64,000 bases of DNA from Amycolatopsis iheyensis (GTDB lineage: Bacteria; Actinomycetota; Actinomycetes; Mycobacteriales; Pseudonocardiaceae). The stretch is from assembly GCF_024703995.1 (NCBI RefSeq), contig NZ_JAMXQV010000016.1:124001-188000 (forward strand), written 5' to 3'. Positions 34,109 to 41,680 of this stretch are shown piece by piece (the first letter of the stretch is position 1; each line of letters begins with the position of its first letter). Both the position numbers and the translations under genes were made by a program. Under the pieces are notes generated by a model that did not search any database, was not told the origin of the DNA, and saw nothing but the letters and a program-made list of their open reading frames with translations.

Positions 34109-35374
34109 ATGCCGAACAGCACCGCGCACCGCCTCGCCTCGTTCGCCGAAAAGCTCCTCGGCGGGCAGCTCCCCGTCGGCCTCCGGACCTGGGACGGAAC
34201 CCGCGTCGGCCCAGTGGACGCGCCCACCGTGGTGCTGCGCAACCGCCGCGCCCTGCGCCGCCTGCTCTACGCGCCGGGTGAGCTGGGTCTCGCCCGCGCC
34301 TACGTCACCGGTGACCTGGACGTCGAGGGTGATCTCGCCGACGGCTTCCGCCGGATCTGGGCCCTCACCCGCGCGGGTGAGCTCAATCGAGTGAAGATCG
34401 GCCCGCGTGACTGGGTGGAAGCCGCCAAGCTCGCCGCGGCGCTCGGCGTCGTCGGGCTCCCGCCGAAGCCGCCCGCGGAGGAGGCCCGGCTGACCGGGAA
34501 ACTGCACAGCCTGCTGCGCGACAAGTCCGCGATCGCCCACCACTACGACCTGAGCAACGCCTTCTACCAGCTGCTCATGGACGAGTCGATGGCCTACTCC
34601 AGCGCGTACTTCACCGCCGAGTCGCAGAGCCTGGAGCAGGCGCAGCACGACAAGCTGGAGATGATCTGCCGCAAGCTGGGGCTGCGCCCGGGCATGCGGC
34701 TGCTCGACATCGGCTGCGGCTGGGGCTCGCTGCTGGTCCACGCGGCCAAGCACCACGGCGTGCACGCCGTCGGCATCACGCTCTCGGCCGAGCAGCTGCA
34801 GCACATCCGCGGCCGGCTCGCCCAGCACGACCTCGAAGACCGCGTCGAGGTCCGTCGCCAGGACTACCGCGAGCTGCCGGACGCCCCGTTCGACGCGGTG
34901 GCGTCGATCGAGATGGGCGAGCACGTCGGCGAGGTGAACTACCCCACCTACACCGCGACGCTGCACAAGATGGTCAAGCCGGGCGGGCGGGTGCTGATCC
35001 AGCAGATGTCGCGCGGGAACGTCGCGCCCGGCGGCGGCGCGTTCATCGAGCGGTACATCGCGCCGGACATGACCATGCGCCCGGTCGGCCGGACGGTCGA
35101 CCACCTCGAAACCGCGGGCCTCGAAGTGCGGGACGTGCACGCCATGCGCGAGCACTACGTGTGGACGGTGCGAGCCTGGGCCGACACCCTGGAGGAGAAC
35201 TGGGCCGACGTCGTCGCGCTCATCGGGGAGACGGGCGCGCGGGTCTGGCGGCTGTACCTGGTGGGCGGGGCGCTGGCGTTCGAGGAGAACCGGATGGGTG
35301 TGGACCAGATCCTGAGCGTGCGACCGCACGCCGACGGCACGAGCGGCCTGCCGGCGACGCGGGAGTGGCTCTGA
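34109..35374 (+). CDS. Cyclopropane-fatty-acyl-phospholipid synthase family methyltransferase
   Basis: 421 aa. SAM motif LLDIGCGWGSLL (Asp200), AHHYDLSNAFYQLLMDESMAYSSAYF and VASIEMGEHVGE are hallmarks. It transfers a methylene or methyl group from SAM to the double bond of membrane acyl chains. It corresponds to UfaA1 (Rv0447c) in the SigK regulon. ATG at 34109 with AGGAGAG upstream. Its TGA overlaps the next ATG (TGATG). Confidence 0.94.
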   Translation: MPNSTAHRLASFAEKLLGGQLPVGLRTWDGTRVGPVDAPTVVLRNRRALRRLLYAPGELGLARAYVTGDLDVEGDLADGFRRIWALTRAGELNRVKIGPRDWVEAAKLAAALGVVGLPPKPPAEEARLTGKLHSLLRDKSAIAHHYDLSNAFYQLLMDESMAYSSAYFTAESQSLEQAQHDKLEMICRKLGLRPGMRLLDIGCGWGSLLVHAAKHHGVHAVGITLSAEQLQHIRGRLAQHDLEDRVEVRRQDYRELPDAPFDAVASIEMGEHVGEVNYPTYTATLHKMVKPGGRVLIQQMSRGNVAPGGGAFIERYIAPDMTMRPVGRTVDHLETAGLEVRDVHAMREHYVWTVRAWADTLEENWADVVALIGETGARVWRLYLVGGALAFEENRMGVDQILSVRPHADGTSGLPATREWL

Positions 35375-36144
35375 TGGCGCTGGGCACGACACTGCTCTTC
35401 ACCGCGGCCGTCACGCTCGTGGCGGTCGTGGTGACCTTCGGGATCGCGCGGGCCCGCAAGCGCTACGACACGGTGGACACGTTCTGGGGCACGGGCTTCG
35501 CGATCGTCGCGCTGGCCGCGTTCCCCTTCGGCGACGGGCCGCTGGCGTTGCGCCTGGTGGTGCTCGCCCTGACCGCCGTCTGGGGTGTGCGGCTCTCGCT
35601 GCACCTGCACCTGCGCAACCACAAGCTGCCCGAGGACCCGCGGTACGCGCGGATGCGTCAGGAGCCGCTGCGGATCTTCACGCGGGTGTACCTGTTCCAG
35701 GGCCTGGTGCTGTACTTCGTCTCCCTTCCGGTGCAGTTCGCCATGTACGGCACGGGAATCGGCGTGCTCGGCTGGCTCGGTGTCGTGGTGTGGCTGATCG
35801 GGTTCGCGTTCGAGACGATCGGCGACGACCAGCTGCGCCGGTTCAAGGCCGACCCGGCGAACAAGGGCAAGGTGCTCGACACGGGGCTGTGGCGCTACAC
35901 GCGGCACCCGAACTACTTCGGCGACGCGTGCGTGTGGTGGGGCCTCTACCTGCTGGCCTGCTCGACGTGGCCGGGCGCGTTGACGATCCTCTCTCCCGTG
36001 GCGATGACGTTCACCCTGGCTCGCGGCACGGGGAAACCGATGCTGGAGAAGGGGATGGCGCGCACCCGCCCGGCGTACGCGCACTACGTCGAGCGGACCA
36101 GCGGCTTCTTCCCGTTGCCGCCCAAGAAGGTCACTCCCCGGTGA
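35374..36144 (+). CDS. DUF1295 membrane protein, steroid-reductase/isoprenylcysteine-methyltransferase-like
   Basis: 256 aa, about six TM helices. C-terminal motifs GLWRYTRHPNYFGDACVWWGLYLL and MLEKGMARTRPAYAHYVERTSGFFP are typical of the DUF1295/3-oxo-5-alpha-steroid 4-dehydrogenase group (Rv0446c equivalent). It probably reduces or methylates a lipid together with the CFA synthase, whose stop it overlaps by 1 nt. Its end overlaps the convergent DUF664 gene by 14 bp. Confidence 0.88.
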   Translation: MALGTTLLFTAAVTLVAVVVTFGIARARKRYDTVDTFWGTGFAIVALAAFPFGDGPLALRLVVLALTAVWGVRLSLHLHLRNHKLPEDPRYARMRQEPLRIFTRVYLFQGLVLYFVSLPVQFAMYGTGIGVLGWLGVVVWLIGFAFETIGDDQLRRFKADPANKGKVLDTGLWRYTRHPNYFGDACVWWGLYLLACSTWPGALTILSPVAMTFTLARGTGKPMLEKGMARTRPAYAHYVERTSGFFPLPPKKVTPR

Positions 36145-36637
36145 CGCCGTCGGTCAGCTCGCGCAGCAGGTCGAGGTGGCCGACGTGCCGGGCGGTCTCC
36201 TCGATCATGTGCGTGAGCACCCAGCGGACGTTGAACGTCTCGTCCTTGTGCGTGACCTGCTCGTCGAAGTCGCGGGCGGCGACGATTTCGCGGCTGCGCT
36301 CGCACTGCTTCGCGTAGTCGGCGAGCAGGTTTTCGAGCGTGGTGCCGGGTGGGATCCGGAACTCCGCGTCCGGGTCCTGCTCGAGCTTCGCCTCCCAGGT
36401 GTTCTCTTCGCCGTCGACGACGACGGCGAACCAGAACCACTCGTTCAGCGTGAGGTGGGCGACCAGGCCGGCGATGGTCGTCAGCTCGCTGGGGACGTGC
36501 TTTTCGCGCGCTTGCGCTTCGGTGAGCCCGCCGGCCTTCCACGCGACGGTGGCGCGGTGGTGGTCGAGCATGCTCGTGAGGATCTCGCGCTCGCCGCCGG
36601 TGAGCGGAGCCTCGGGTCGTTCGGGTCGTTCGGTCAT
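36131..36637 (-). CDS. DinB/DUF664 family protein
   Basis: 168 aa. Four-helix DinB fold with metal-binding histidines suggested by LDHHRATVAWK, LVAHLTLNEWFW and HMIEETARHVGHLDLLREL. Family members are thiol (mycothiol)-dependent transferases or proteins of unknown role. ATG at 36637. Confidence 0.85.
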   Translation of the reverse strand: MTERPERPEAPLTGGEREILTSMLDHHRATVAWKAGGLTEAQAREKHVPSELTTIAGLVAHLTLNEWFWFAVVVDGEENTWEAKLEQDPDAEFRIPPGTTLENLLADYAKQCERSREIVAARDFDEQVTHKDETFNVRWVLTHMIEETARHVGHLDLLRELTDGVTGE

Positions 36638-36677
36638 GACCGGAACTCTGCCAGAGGGGTACGACAGGTTCGTCCGG

Positions 36678-37394
36678 TCAGGCGGCGCCCGGCTGCCCGC
36701 CGGCCCCCGGCGAACCACAACGCACGAGCACGAACCGGCACACTTTCCGGCCGCCGGCGTTCCGTTCCGCCCAAGCGGCGACCACCAGGTAGTCGCCGTC
36801 GTCGCGGTAGGCGCGCGTCAGGAGGGGATAGCGGGCCCCGAGGTAGCTGCCCTTCCGGACGATCCGCACCGGCCGCTTCGCCAGCCAGCTGGTGCGCAAC
36901 GCGGCATTGCCCGGCGAATCGAACGACTGGTCGGCGACCTGCCTGCCGCCTTCCCGCCCGTCTTGTCCGGTGTAGACGACGAAGTCCAGCCCGGGACCGG
37001 GGCCGAGCACTATCGACTCGGCGCCCAGCCACGCGTTCCCGACCACCCCCGGCCGCGGCGCCCGGTGGACGAACACGACTTGGACGCGCGACGAGGCGCC
37101 CGCGGTCACCGGCCGGGAACCCGCCTTCCCGGCGCGTCGCAAGCGCCGCCGAAGCTGCGAGAGCCGGGCCCCGACCCCTTCGAACAAGGCCGTCTCCAGC
37201 TGGGCAGCCACCCAGATCGGGCGCTTGACGTAGGGCAGGCCGTAGAGCTCGGCGACGAGCTCACGCCGTCGAGGGTGCCCACGCGGATAGACGAGCACGA
37301 TCAGCCGGAGGCAGAATCCCGGCGCGAAGCCGAACAAGCCCACCGCCGCCACCAGCTCGGGCCACATCCCGGCGAGGTCGAGCAGCTCGGTCAT
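36678..37394 (-). CDS. Hypothetical protein coupled to PadR regulator
   Basis: 238 aa. N-terminal hydrophobic segment (LVAAVGLFGFAPGFCLRLIVLVYP), a basic stretch RLSQLRRRLRRAGK, then a C-terminal domain (VVYTGQDGREGGRQVADQS.. YRDDGDYLVVAAWAE) without a family I recognise. The start ATG overlaps the PadR stop (ATGA), so it is probably the regulated membrane-associated partner of that regulator. Confidence 0.7.
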   Translation of the reverse strand: MTELLDLAGMWPELVAAVGLFGFAPGFCLRLIVLVYPRGHPRRRELVAELYGLPYVKRPIWVAAQLETALFEGVGARLSQLRRRLRRAGKAGSRPVTAGASSRVQVVFVHRAPRPGVVGNAWLGAESIVLGPGPGLDFVVYTGQDGREGGRQVADQSFDSPGNAALRTSWLAKRPVRIVRKGSYLGARYPLLTRAYRDDGDYLVVAAWAERNAGGRKVCRFVLVRCGSPGAGGQPGAA

Positions 37395-37705
37395 CAGGCG
37401 AACCGCCCGATCAGCCCGGTGAACCGCGCGTCCCGGCGAGCGGCCTCGAGCAGGGCGCCCAGCTCGGCAGAGCCCTTGGCGGTCAGCTCGTAGTACCGCC
37501 TCGGCGGGCGCTTCTGCTCCCGCGTGGCGGCCGGATCCTCCCATCCGTCGGTCAGCCAGCCCTCGTCGAGCATCCGCGTCAGCATCGGGTAGAGGACACC
37601 GGAACGGACCCCGGCGCGCCGCGACAGGTCGTAGCCCCATTGCCGCGAGGACGGCTGCGCCATGAGCGCGGCTGCCACCTGGATCAGCGAATGCGTCTTA
37701 CGCAT
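37394..37705 (-). CDS. PadR family transcriptional regulator
   Basis: 103 aa. Winged helix: RQWGYDLSRRAGVRSGVLYPMLTRMLDEGWL and RRYYELTAKGSAELGALLEAAR. The ATG at 37705 matches the family start; an ATG 18 codons earlier would run through the operator-like sequence. It probably autoregulates itself and the coupled downstream gene. Confidence 0.88.
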   Translation of the reverse strand: MRKTHSLIQVAAALMAQPSSRQWGYDLSRRAGVRSGVLYPMLTRMLDEGWLTDGWEDPAATREQKRPPRRYYELTAKGSAELGALLEAARRDARFTGLIGRFA

Positions 37706-37713
37706 AGCTCTTA

Positions 37714-37725
37714 ATCTACATAGAT
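37714..37725. promoter_or_regulatory. Candidate PadR operator
   Basis: ATCTACATAGAT, an inverted repeat with ATCTA arms in unusually AT-rich surroundings, 9 bp upstream of the PadR start. Confidence 0.45.
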
Positions 37726-37756
37726 AGATCTGGCGGCACAACCGAAATACCTTGCG

Positions 37757-37771
37757 CACGATGTAATCGTG
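37757..37771. promoter_or_regulatory. Candidate OhrR operator
   Basis: Perfect inverted repeat CACGAT-GTA-ATCGTG 16 bp before the ohrR GTG start; likely autoregulatory for ohrR-osmC. Confidence 0.5.
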
Positions 37772-37787
37772 GGCTAGGTTTGCGGAC

Positions 37788-38246
37788 GTGCCGGACGAAT
37801 TCCTCTTGGACGAGCAAGCTTGCTTCGCGCTCTACGCGGCGTCGCGCGCGGTGACGGACACGTACCGTCCCCTGCTGGGCGAGCTCGGCCTGACCTACCC
37901 GCAGTACCTCGTGCTGCTGGTGCTGTGGGAGTCCGACCGCCGGCCGGTCAAGGAGATCGGCGAGGCGCTGCACCTGGACTACGGCACGCTTTCCCCGCTG
38001 CTCAAACGACTCGAGGCCAACGGGCTGGTGACCCGGGCACGCCTGCCCGAGGACGAACGCACCGTGGTGATCAGCCTGACCGAGGAGGGCCGGGCGGTGC
38101 GCACGCGCGCCGCGGGCGTCCCCTCGGCCATCGGCTGCGCACTGGGCCTCGACGACACCGCGCGGCGGCAGCTGATCGAAACCCTGAGGCGGCTGACGGC
38201 GTCGGCCGCCGCCTACTCATCTGGAGGCTCTGATGCCCAGCCGTGA
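37788..38246 (+). CDS. ohrR: MarR-family organic peroxide sensor OhrR
   Basis: 152 aa, GTG start. Reactive cysteine Cys12 in LLDEQACFALYAASRA, followed by PLLGELGLTYPQYLVLLVLWE and LHLDYGTLSPLLKRLEANGLV, all diagnostic of OhrR. Oxidation of the Cys by organic hydroperoxide releases DNA. It overlaps osmC by 14 bp, so sensor and detoxifying enzyme form one unit. Confidence 0.92.
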   Translation: MPDEFLLDEQACFALYAASRAVTDTYRPLLGELGLTYPQYLVLLVLWESDRRPVKEIGEALHLDYGTLSPLLKRLEANGLVTRARLPEDERTVVISLTEEGRAVRTRAAGVPSAIGCALGLDDTARRQLIETLRRLTASAAAYSSGGSDAQP

Positions 38247-38667
38247 CGCGACCACCCACTGGGTCGGCGGACTGCAGAACGGGAAGGGCGAGGTCACCCT
38301 GGACTCGTCCAACGCCGGCACGTTCTCCGTGTCGTTCCCGACCCGCGCCGGCAACCCGGACGGCCAGACCAGCCCGGAGGAGCTCATCGCGGCGGCGCAC
38401 TCGTCGTGCCTGGCGATGAACCTGTCCGGCGTGCTGGAGGCCCAGAAGCTGACGGCGGACTCGATCGACGTGAGCGCGGAGGTGACCCTCGGCCCGGCGG
38501 CCGGCGGCGGCTTCGAAATCAGCGGCATCGCGATCACGCTGCGCGCGTCCATCGAGGGCGTGACAGCGGAGCAGTTCGCGGAGTACGCGGAGACGGCGGA
38601 GAAGACGTGCCCGGTGTCGAAGGCCCTCGCGGGCACGACGATCACCCTGGACGCCGCTCTCACCTGA
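38233..38667 (+). CDS. osmC: OsmC/Ohr family peroxiredoxin
   Basis: 144 aa. The two redox cysteines are in AAAHSSCLAMNL (Cys59) and AEKTCPVSKAL (Cys126). It reduces organic hydroperoxides with a dithiol reductant. The HSSCLAM context is closer to OsmC than to Ohr. Followed by the palindromic repeat, which may act as a bidirectional terminator. Confidence 0.92.
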   Translation: MPSRDATTHWVGGLQNGKGEVTLDSSNAGTFSVSFPTRAGNPDGQTSPEELIAAAHSSCLAMNLSGVLEAQKLTADSIDVSAEVTLGPAAGGGFEISGIAITLRASIEGVTAEQFAEYAETAEKTCPVSKALAGTTITLDAALT

Positions 38668-38677
38668 CCCGGCCCCA

Positions 38678-38734
38678 AGCGCCCCAATGTGGCCTTGGTT
38701 GCGTCTGACGCACCGAAGGCCACATTGGGGCGCT
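38678..38734. repeat. Intergenic palindromic repeat, simple copy
   Basis: 57 bp: AGCGCCCCAATGTGGCCTT, a 19-nt centre able to fold again (GGTTGCG/CGCACC), and the exact complement of the first arm. It is placed precisely between convergent osmC and the CGNR gene, overlapping the latter's stop codon by 2 nt. Same family as 28941-29027. Confidence 0.92.
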
Positions 38735-39272
38735 AGCCCCGCGCCGTCGCCTTGGCTCGATAAGTCGACTTCTTCGCCTGGTTCCCGCAAGTCTCCATCG
38801 AGCACCACCGCCGCGTGCCCGGCCGTGACGTGTCCAGGAACAACGCGCCGCACCGCTCGCCCGCGCAGTGGCGGACCCTGGCGAACTCCGGCGACGTCAC
38901 CAGCTCCAGCGCGTCCCGCGCCAGCAACGCGAGCATCGCGGCCGCCGGATCCGCCGCCTGCCAACGCAATTCGCCCGACGGGGTCAACGAAGGTGACGGC
39001 ACCGGAAGCGCCGCGAACCGGTTCAGCCGCTGCCGTTCCGGAGCCCGCACCGAGCCGGTGAGCAGCGCGTGGATCGCTTCGCGCGCCACCCTCGCGTCGT
39101 CCGCCGAGGCGGGGCGGACCGGCGACGGGAACGGGCCGAACGCGTCGATCCACGCGCCCCACGCCGCCGCGTCCGGGAGCTCCTCCACCGCCGCCGGCGT
39201 CCCGCGGTAGCGCAGCGTGCGAACGAAGTCGAGGCACAGCCGGCCGGCGCCCGAGCGGAATCTGTCCGTCAT
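38733..39272 (-). CDS. CGNR zinc-finger / ABATE-domain regulator
   Basis: 179 aa. N-terminal ABATE domain (RLCLDFVRTLRYRG..) and C-terminal zinc finger with cysteines in HCAGERCGALFLDTSRPGTRRWC and METCGNQAKKSTYRA. The name-giving CGNR reads CGNQ here. Probably a transcriptional regulator of the divergent MFS gene; two matching palindromic boxes lie between them. ATG at 39272. Confidence 0.88.
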   Translation of the reverse strand: MTDRFRSGAGRLCLDFVRTLRYRGTPAAVEELPDAAAWGAWIDAFGPFPSPVRPASADDARVAREAIHALLTGSVRAPERQRLNRFAALPVPSPSLTPSGELRWQAADPAAAMLALLARDALELVTSPEFARVRHCAGERCGALFLDTSRPGTRRWCSMETCGNQAKKSTYRAKATARG

Positions 39273-39289
39273 CCGGATCACAGTACGCC

Positions 39290-39335
39290 GGAACCGCTTT
39301 GACTGGTACCGTCGGGAACCGATCAAACCGGTTCC
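39290..39335. promoter_or_regulatory. Two opposed 21-bp operator-like boxes between CGNR regulator and MFS gene
   Basis: Box 1 (39290-39310) reads GGAACCGCTTTGACTGG plus TACC. Box 2 (39315-39335), on the other strand, reads GGAACCGGTTTGATCGG plus TTCC. Consensus GGAACCG-S-TTTGA-YYGG-T-W-CC, 25 bp apart. Likely binding sites of the CGNR protein or another dimeric regulator. Confidence 0.6.
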
Positions 39336-39345
39336 AGGGGGCACG

Positions 39346-40515
39346 ATGACGGACACGAAACAGGACGCGCCGCCGAGCTGGCTCGTGCTGCTGCTGGCCG
39401 TCTCATGTGGACTGACGGTCGCCAACCTCTACTACGCCCAGCCGCTTCTCACCGAGCTGAGGCACACCTTCGGCGTCGGCGAGGCCGCCGCCGGCGGGGT
39501 CGTCACCGCCACCCAGATCGGCTACGCCGCGGGCATGCTGCTGCTCGTCCCGCTCGGCGACCGGCTCGAGAACCGCGGTCTCGTCGCCACATTGCTCGCG
39601 CTCGCCTGCGCGAGCCTGGTCGCCACCGGCGTCGCACCCGGGTTCGCCGTGCTGCTGATCGCGTCCCTGGTCGCCGGGGCGGCGTCGGTGGTCGTGCAGA
39701 TCCTCATCCCGTTCGCCGCCGACATCTCCCCCGACGCCATCCGCGGCCGGATCGTCGGGCGCGTCGTGAGCGGGCTGCTGTTCGGCATCCTGCTCTCCCG
39801 GGTGGTCGCCAGCCTGCTGGCCGAAGTGACCAGCTGGCGCGTGGTGTTCCTGATCTCGGCGGCGGCGATGGCCGCGCTGGCCGTCGTCCTGCGGTTCAGC
39901 CTGCCGCGGCGCGCGCCCAAGACCGACGTCCACTACGGACAGCTGCTGCGCTCGACCCTGGCCATGTGGACGAAGCATCCCGCGTTGCGCCACCGAGCGC
40001 TGTACCAGTCGGCGATGTTCGGCGCGTTCAGCGCGTTCTGGACGACGATCGCGTTCGTGCTGACGGCCCCGCCGTTCAACTACAGCCAGCTGGGCGTGGG
40101 CCTGTTCGCACTGGCCGGGGCGGCGGGCGCCGCGGTGGCGCCGCTGGCCGGGCGGTGGTCGGACCACGGCCACGGCCGGCAGCTCACCGCGGGCGCCTTC
40201 GCGCTCTGCGCCGCCGCGTTCGCGCTCGCCGGGTTCGGCGCGCACAGCGTCGTCCTGCTGGCGATCGCGGCGATCGCGATCGACATGGCCGTCCAGGCGA
40301 CGCTGGTGACGGGCCAGCACGTGATCTACCAGCTCGACCCGTCGGCCCGCGCCCGGGTGAACAGCATCTACCTGGGCACGTTCTTCGTGGGCGGCGCGAT
40401 CGGCTCCCAGGCCGGTTCGATCGCCTACCACCTCGGCGGCTGGACGGCGGTGGTCGTGTTCGCCGGGGTGCTCCCGCTGCTCGGCCTGGCCGGCATGACC
40501 CGCACCGAGGTCTAG
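39346..40515 (+). CDS. MFS transporter
   Basis: 389 aa, 12 TM helices. ANLYYAQPLLTEL, GDRLENRGLVATLLAL and QILIPFAADISPDAIRGRIVGRV match the YgaY/NepI-like exporter group that often accompanies LysR, TetR or CGNR regulators. Substrate unknown. ATG at 39346, with AGGGGG 5 nt upstream. Its stop overlaps the convergent stop at 40512. Confidence 0.88.
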   Translation: MTDTKQDAPPSWLVLLLAVSCGLTVANLYYAQPLLTELRHTFGVGEAAAGGVVTATQIGYAAGMLLLVPLGDRLENRGLVATLLALACASLVATGVAPGFAVLLIASLVAGAASVVVQILIPFAADISPDAIRGRIVGRVVSGLLFGILLSRVVASLLAEVTSWRVVFLISAAAMAALAVVLRFSLPRRAPKTDVHYGQLLRSTLAMWTKHPALRHRALYQSAMFGAFSAFWTTIAFVLTAPPFNYSQLGVGLFALAGAAGAAVAPLAGRWSDHGHGRQLTAGAFALCAAAFALAGFGAHSVVLLAIAAIAIDMAVQATLVTGQHVIYQLDPSARARVNSIYLGTFFVGGAIGSQAGSIAYHLGGWTAVVVFAGVLPLLGLAGMTRTEV

Positions 40516-41336
40516 CCGAAGACCGCCCGGTTCCGCTCGGCCCATTCGGCGTACGTCGTTCCCTTGCGGCCCAGTAGGTCCTCGACCACGCCGGTCGGGG
40601 TTTGCGGGTGCCGCAGGGTTTCCTCGAAGCCGTCCAGCATCCAGTCGACGGCTTGCTCCGGGACGCCGTAGCCGATCCACTGCGCGCGCTGTTCGCTTCG
40701 AGTCAGCTCGCGGAACCGGATTTCCCTGCCCAGCACCGCCTCCAGCGTCGTGACCTGTCCGCGCACGCTGATCGCTTCCGGTCCACTGAGGACGTACGTC
40801 CGGCCGACGTGCCCTTCGGTGGTCAGCACCCGCGCCGCCACCGCCGCGATGTCGCCCAGGTCGATCGGGGTCTGCGTCGCGTCGCCGTAGGCCACGGCGA
40901 CCTCGCCCGCGCGGACCATGGGCGCCCAGTCGAGCGTGTTGTTCATGAAGACGCCGGGCCGCAGGAAGGTCCAGGCGAAACCGGCTTCCTTCACCGCTGC
41001 TTCCACGGCGCCGTACTCGTTGCCGCTGGAGCCTTCGTGCTCGTCGCCGACGCTGCTGCCCGACAACGCGACGACCCGCTTGATGCCCGCTTCGGTCGCG
41101 AGTTCGCAGAACCGCTGGACGGTCCGCGCCATCGGGGCCAGGTACACCGCCTCGACCCCGTCCAGCGGCAGGGTCGACGGCCGCGCGAGCGACCCGACGA
41201 CCACTTCGGCCTCCGGCGGAAGTTTCGCGCGCCCAGGGTCGACCGTCAGTGCTCGCACCGGGGCTCCCAGGGCCAGTAGCTCGTCGACCACCAGCCGGCC
41301 CACGCTGCCGGTCGCGCCGGTCACCAAGATCGTCAT
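40512..41336 (-). CDS. NAD(P)-binding NmrA/SDR-like oxidoreductase
   Basis: 274 aa. Begins MTILVTGATGSVGRLVVDELL with the GxxGxxG cofactor loop; GIKRVVALSGSSVG and WTFLRPGVFMNNTLDWAP fit atypical short-chain dehydrogenases of the NmrA/quinone-reductase-2 type. Substrate unknown. A 32-bp palindrome with perfect 13-bp arms lies 16 bp upstream of the ATG. Confidence 0.88.
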   Translation of the reverse strand: MTILVTGATGSVGRLVVDELLALGAPVRALTVDPGRAKLPPEAEVVVGSLARPSTLPLDGVEAVYLAPMARTVQRFCELATEAGIKRVVALSGSSVGDEHEGSSGNEYGAVEAAVKEAGFAWTFLRPGVFMNNTLDWAPMVRAGEVAVAYGDATQTPIDLGDIAAVAARVLTTEGHVGRTYVLSGPEAISVRGQVTTLEAVLGREIRFRELTRSEQRAQWIGYGVPEQAVDWMLDGFEETLRHPQTPTGVVEDLLGRKGTTYAEWAERNRAVFG

Positions 41337-41352
41337 GACACCCTCCTCGTAT

Positions 41353-41384
41353 CCGTATGCCGTACGATATAGTACGGCATACGG
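41353..41384. promoter_or_regulatory. 32-bp palindromic operator upstream of the NmrA-like gene
   Basis: Perfect 13-bp arms (CCGTATGCCGTAC and complement) around GATATA. Its size fits a TetR-family or similar dimer/tetramer site overlapping the promoter. No TetR gene is adjacent, so the regulator must be elsewhere. Confidence 0.65.
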
Positions 41385-41443
41385 GAAGTCGGGCGCACGT
41401 AAATCAGCGGGAGAGGACGGGCGGCGTCGGGCAGGATGAGCCG

Positions 41444-41679
41444 ATGAGTGCCCAGCGGTTCCGTGACCCCTTGGTCCGGGTGGAGCGGTTCGCCGGCTGC
41501 CGCTGTGGCTCCAGGCCGACTGCCGCCGCAAGGTCCTGTGGGCCTACAACACCGACCACCTCGACCGGATCCCCGGCACCATGAGCATGGTGGAGCGGCT
41601 CCCGGCCTGGCTGAAGTCGGCCAAGAACCGGGACGAGGTCCTTCGAGTCATCCGCCGCCTGCGGACGTCCCTGCCGTGA
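41444..41679 (+). pseudogene. Decayed small gene with frameshift
   Basis: The start MSAQRFRDPLVRVERFAG continues in another frame as LPLWLQADCRRKVLWAYN, then TDHLDRIPGTMSMVERLPAWLKSAKNRDEVLR and a TGA at 41677. Both pieces look like real protein, and the second resembles a small actinobacterial family ending in KSAKNRDEVLR. The junction near 41502-41510 needs a frameshift, and the middle appears shortened. It ends 1 bp before the ftsQ stop. Confidence 0.5.
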
Positions 41680-41680
41680 C

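Noticed and set aside
30422..41680. Integrated phage or transposon as the cause of the ftsQ/ftsZ split
   Set aside because: No integrase, transposase, att-like direct repeats or tRNA end was found at either border; composition looks native.
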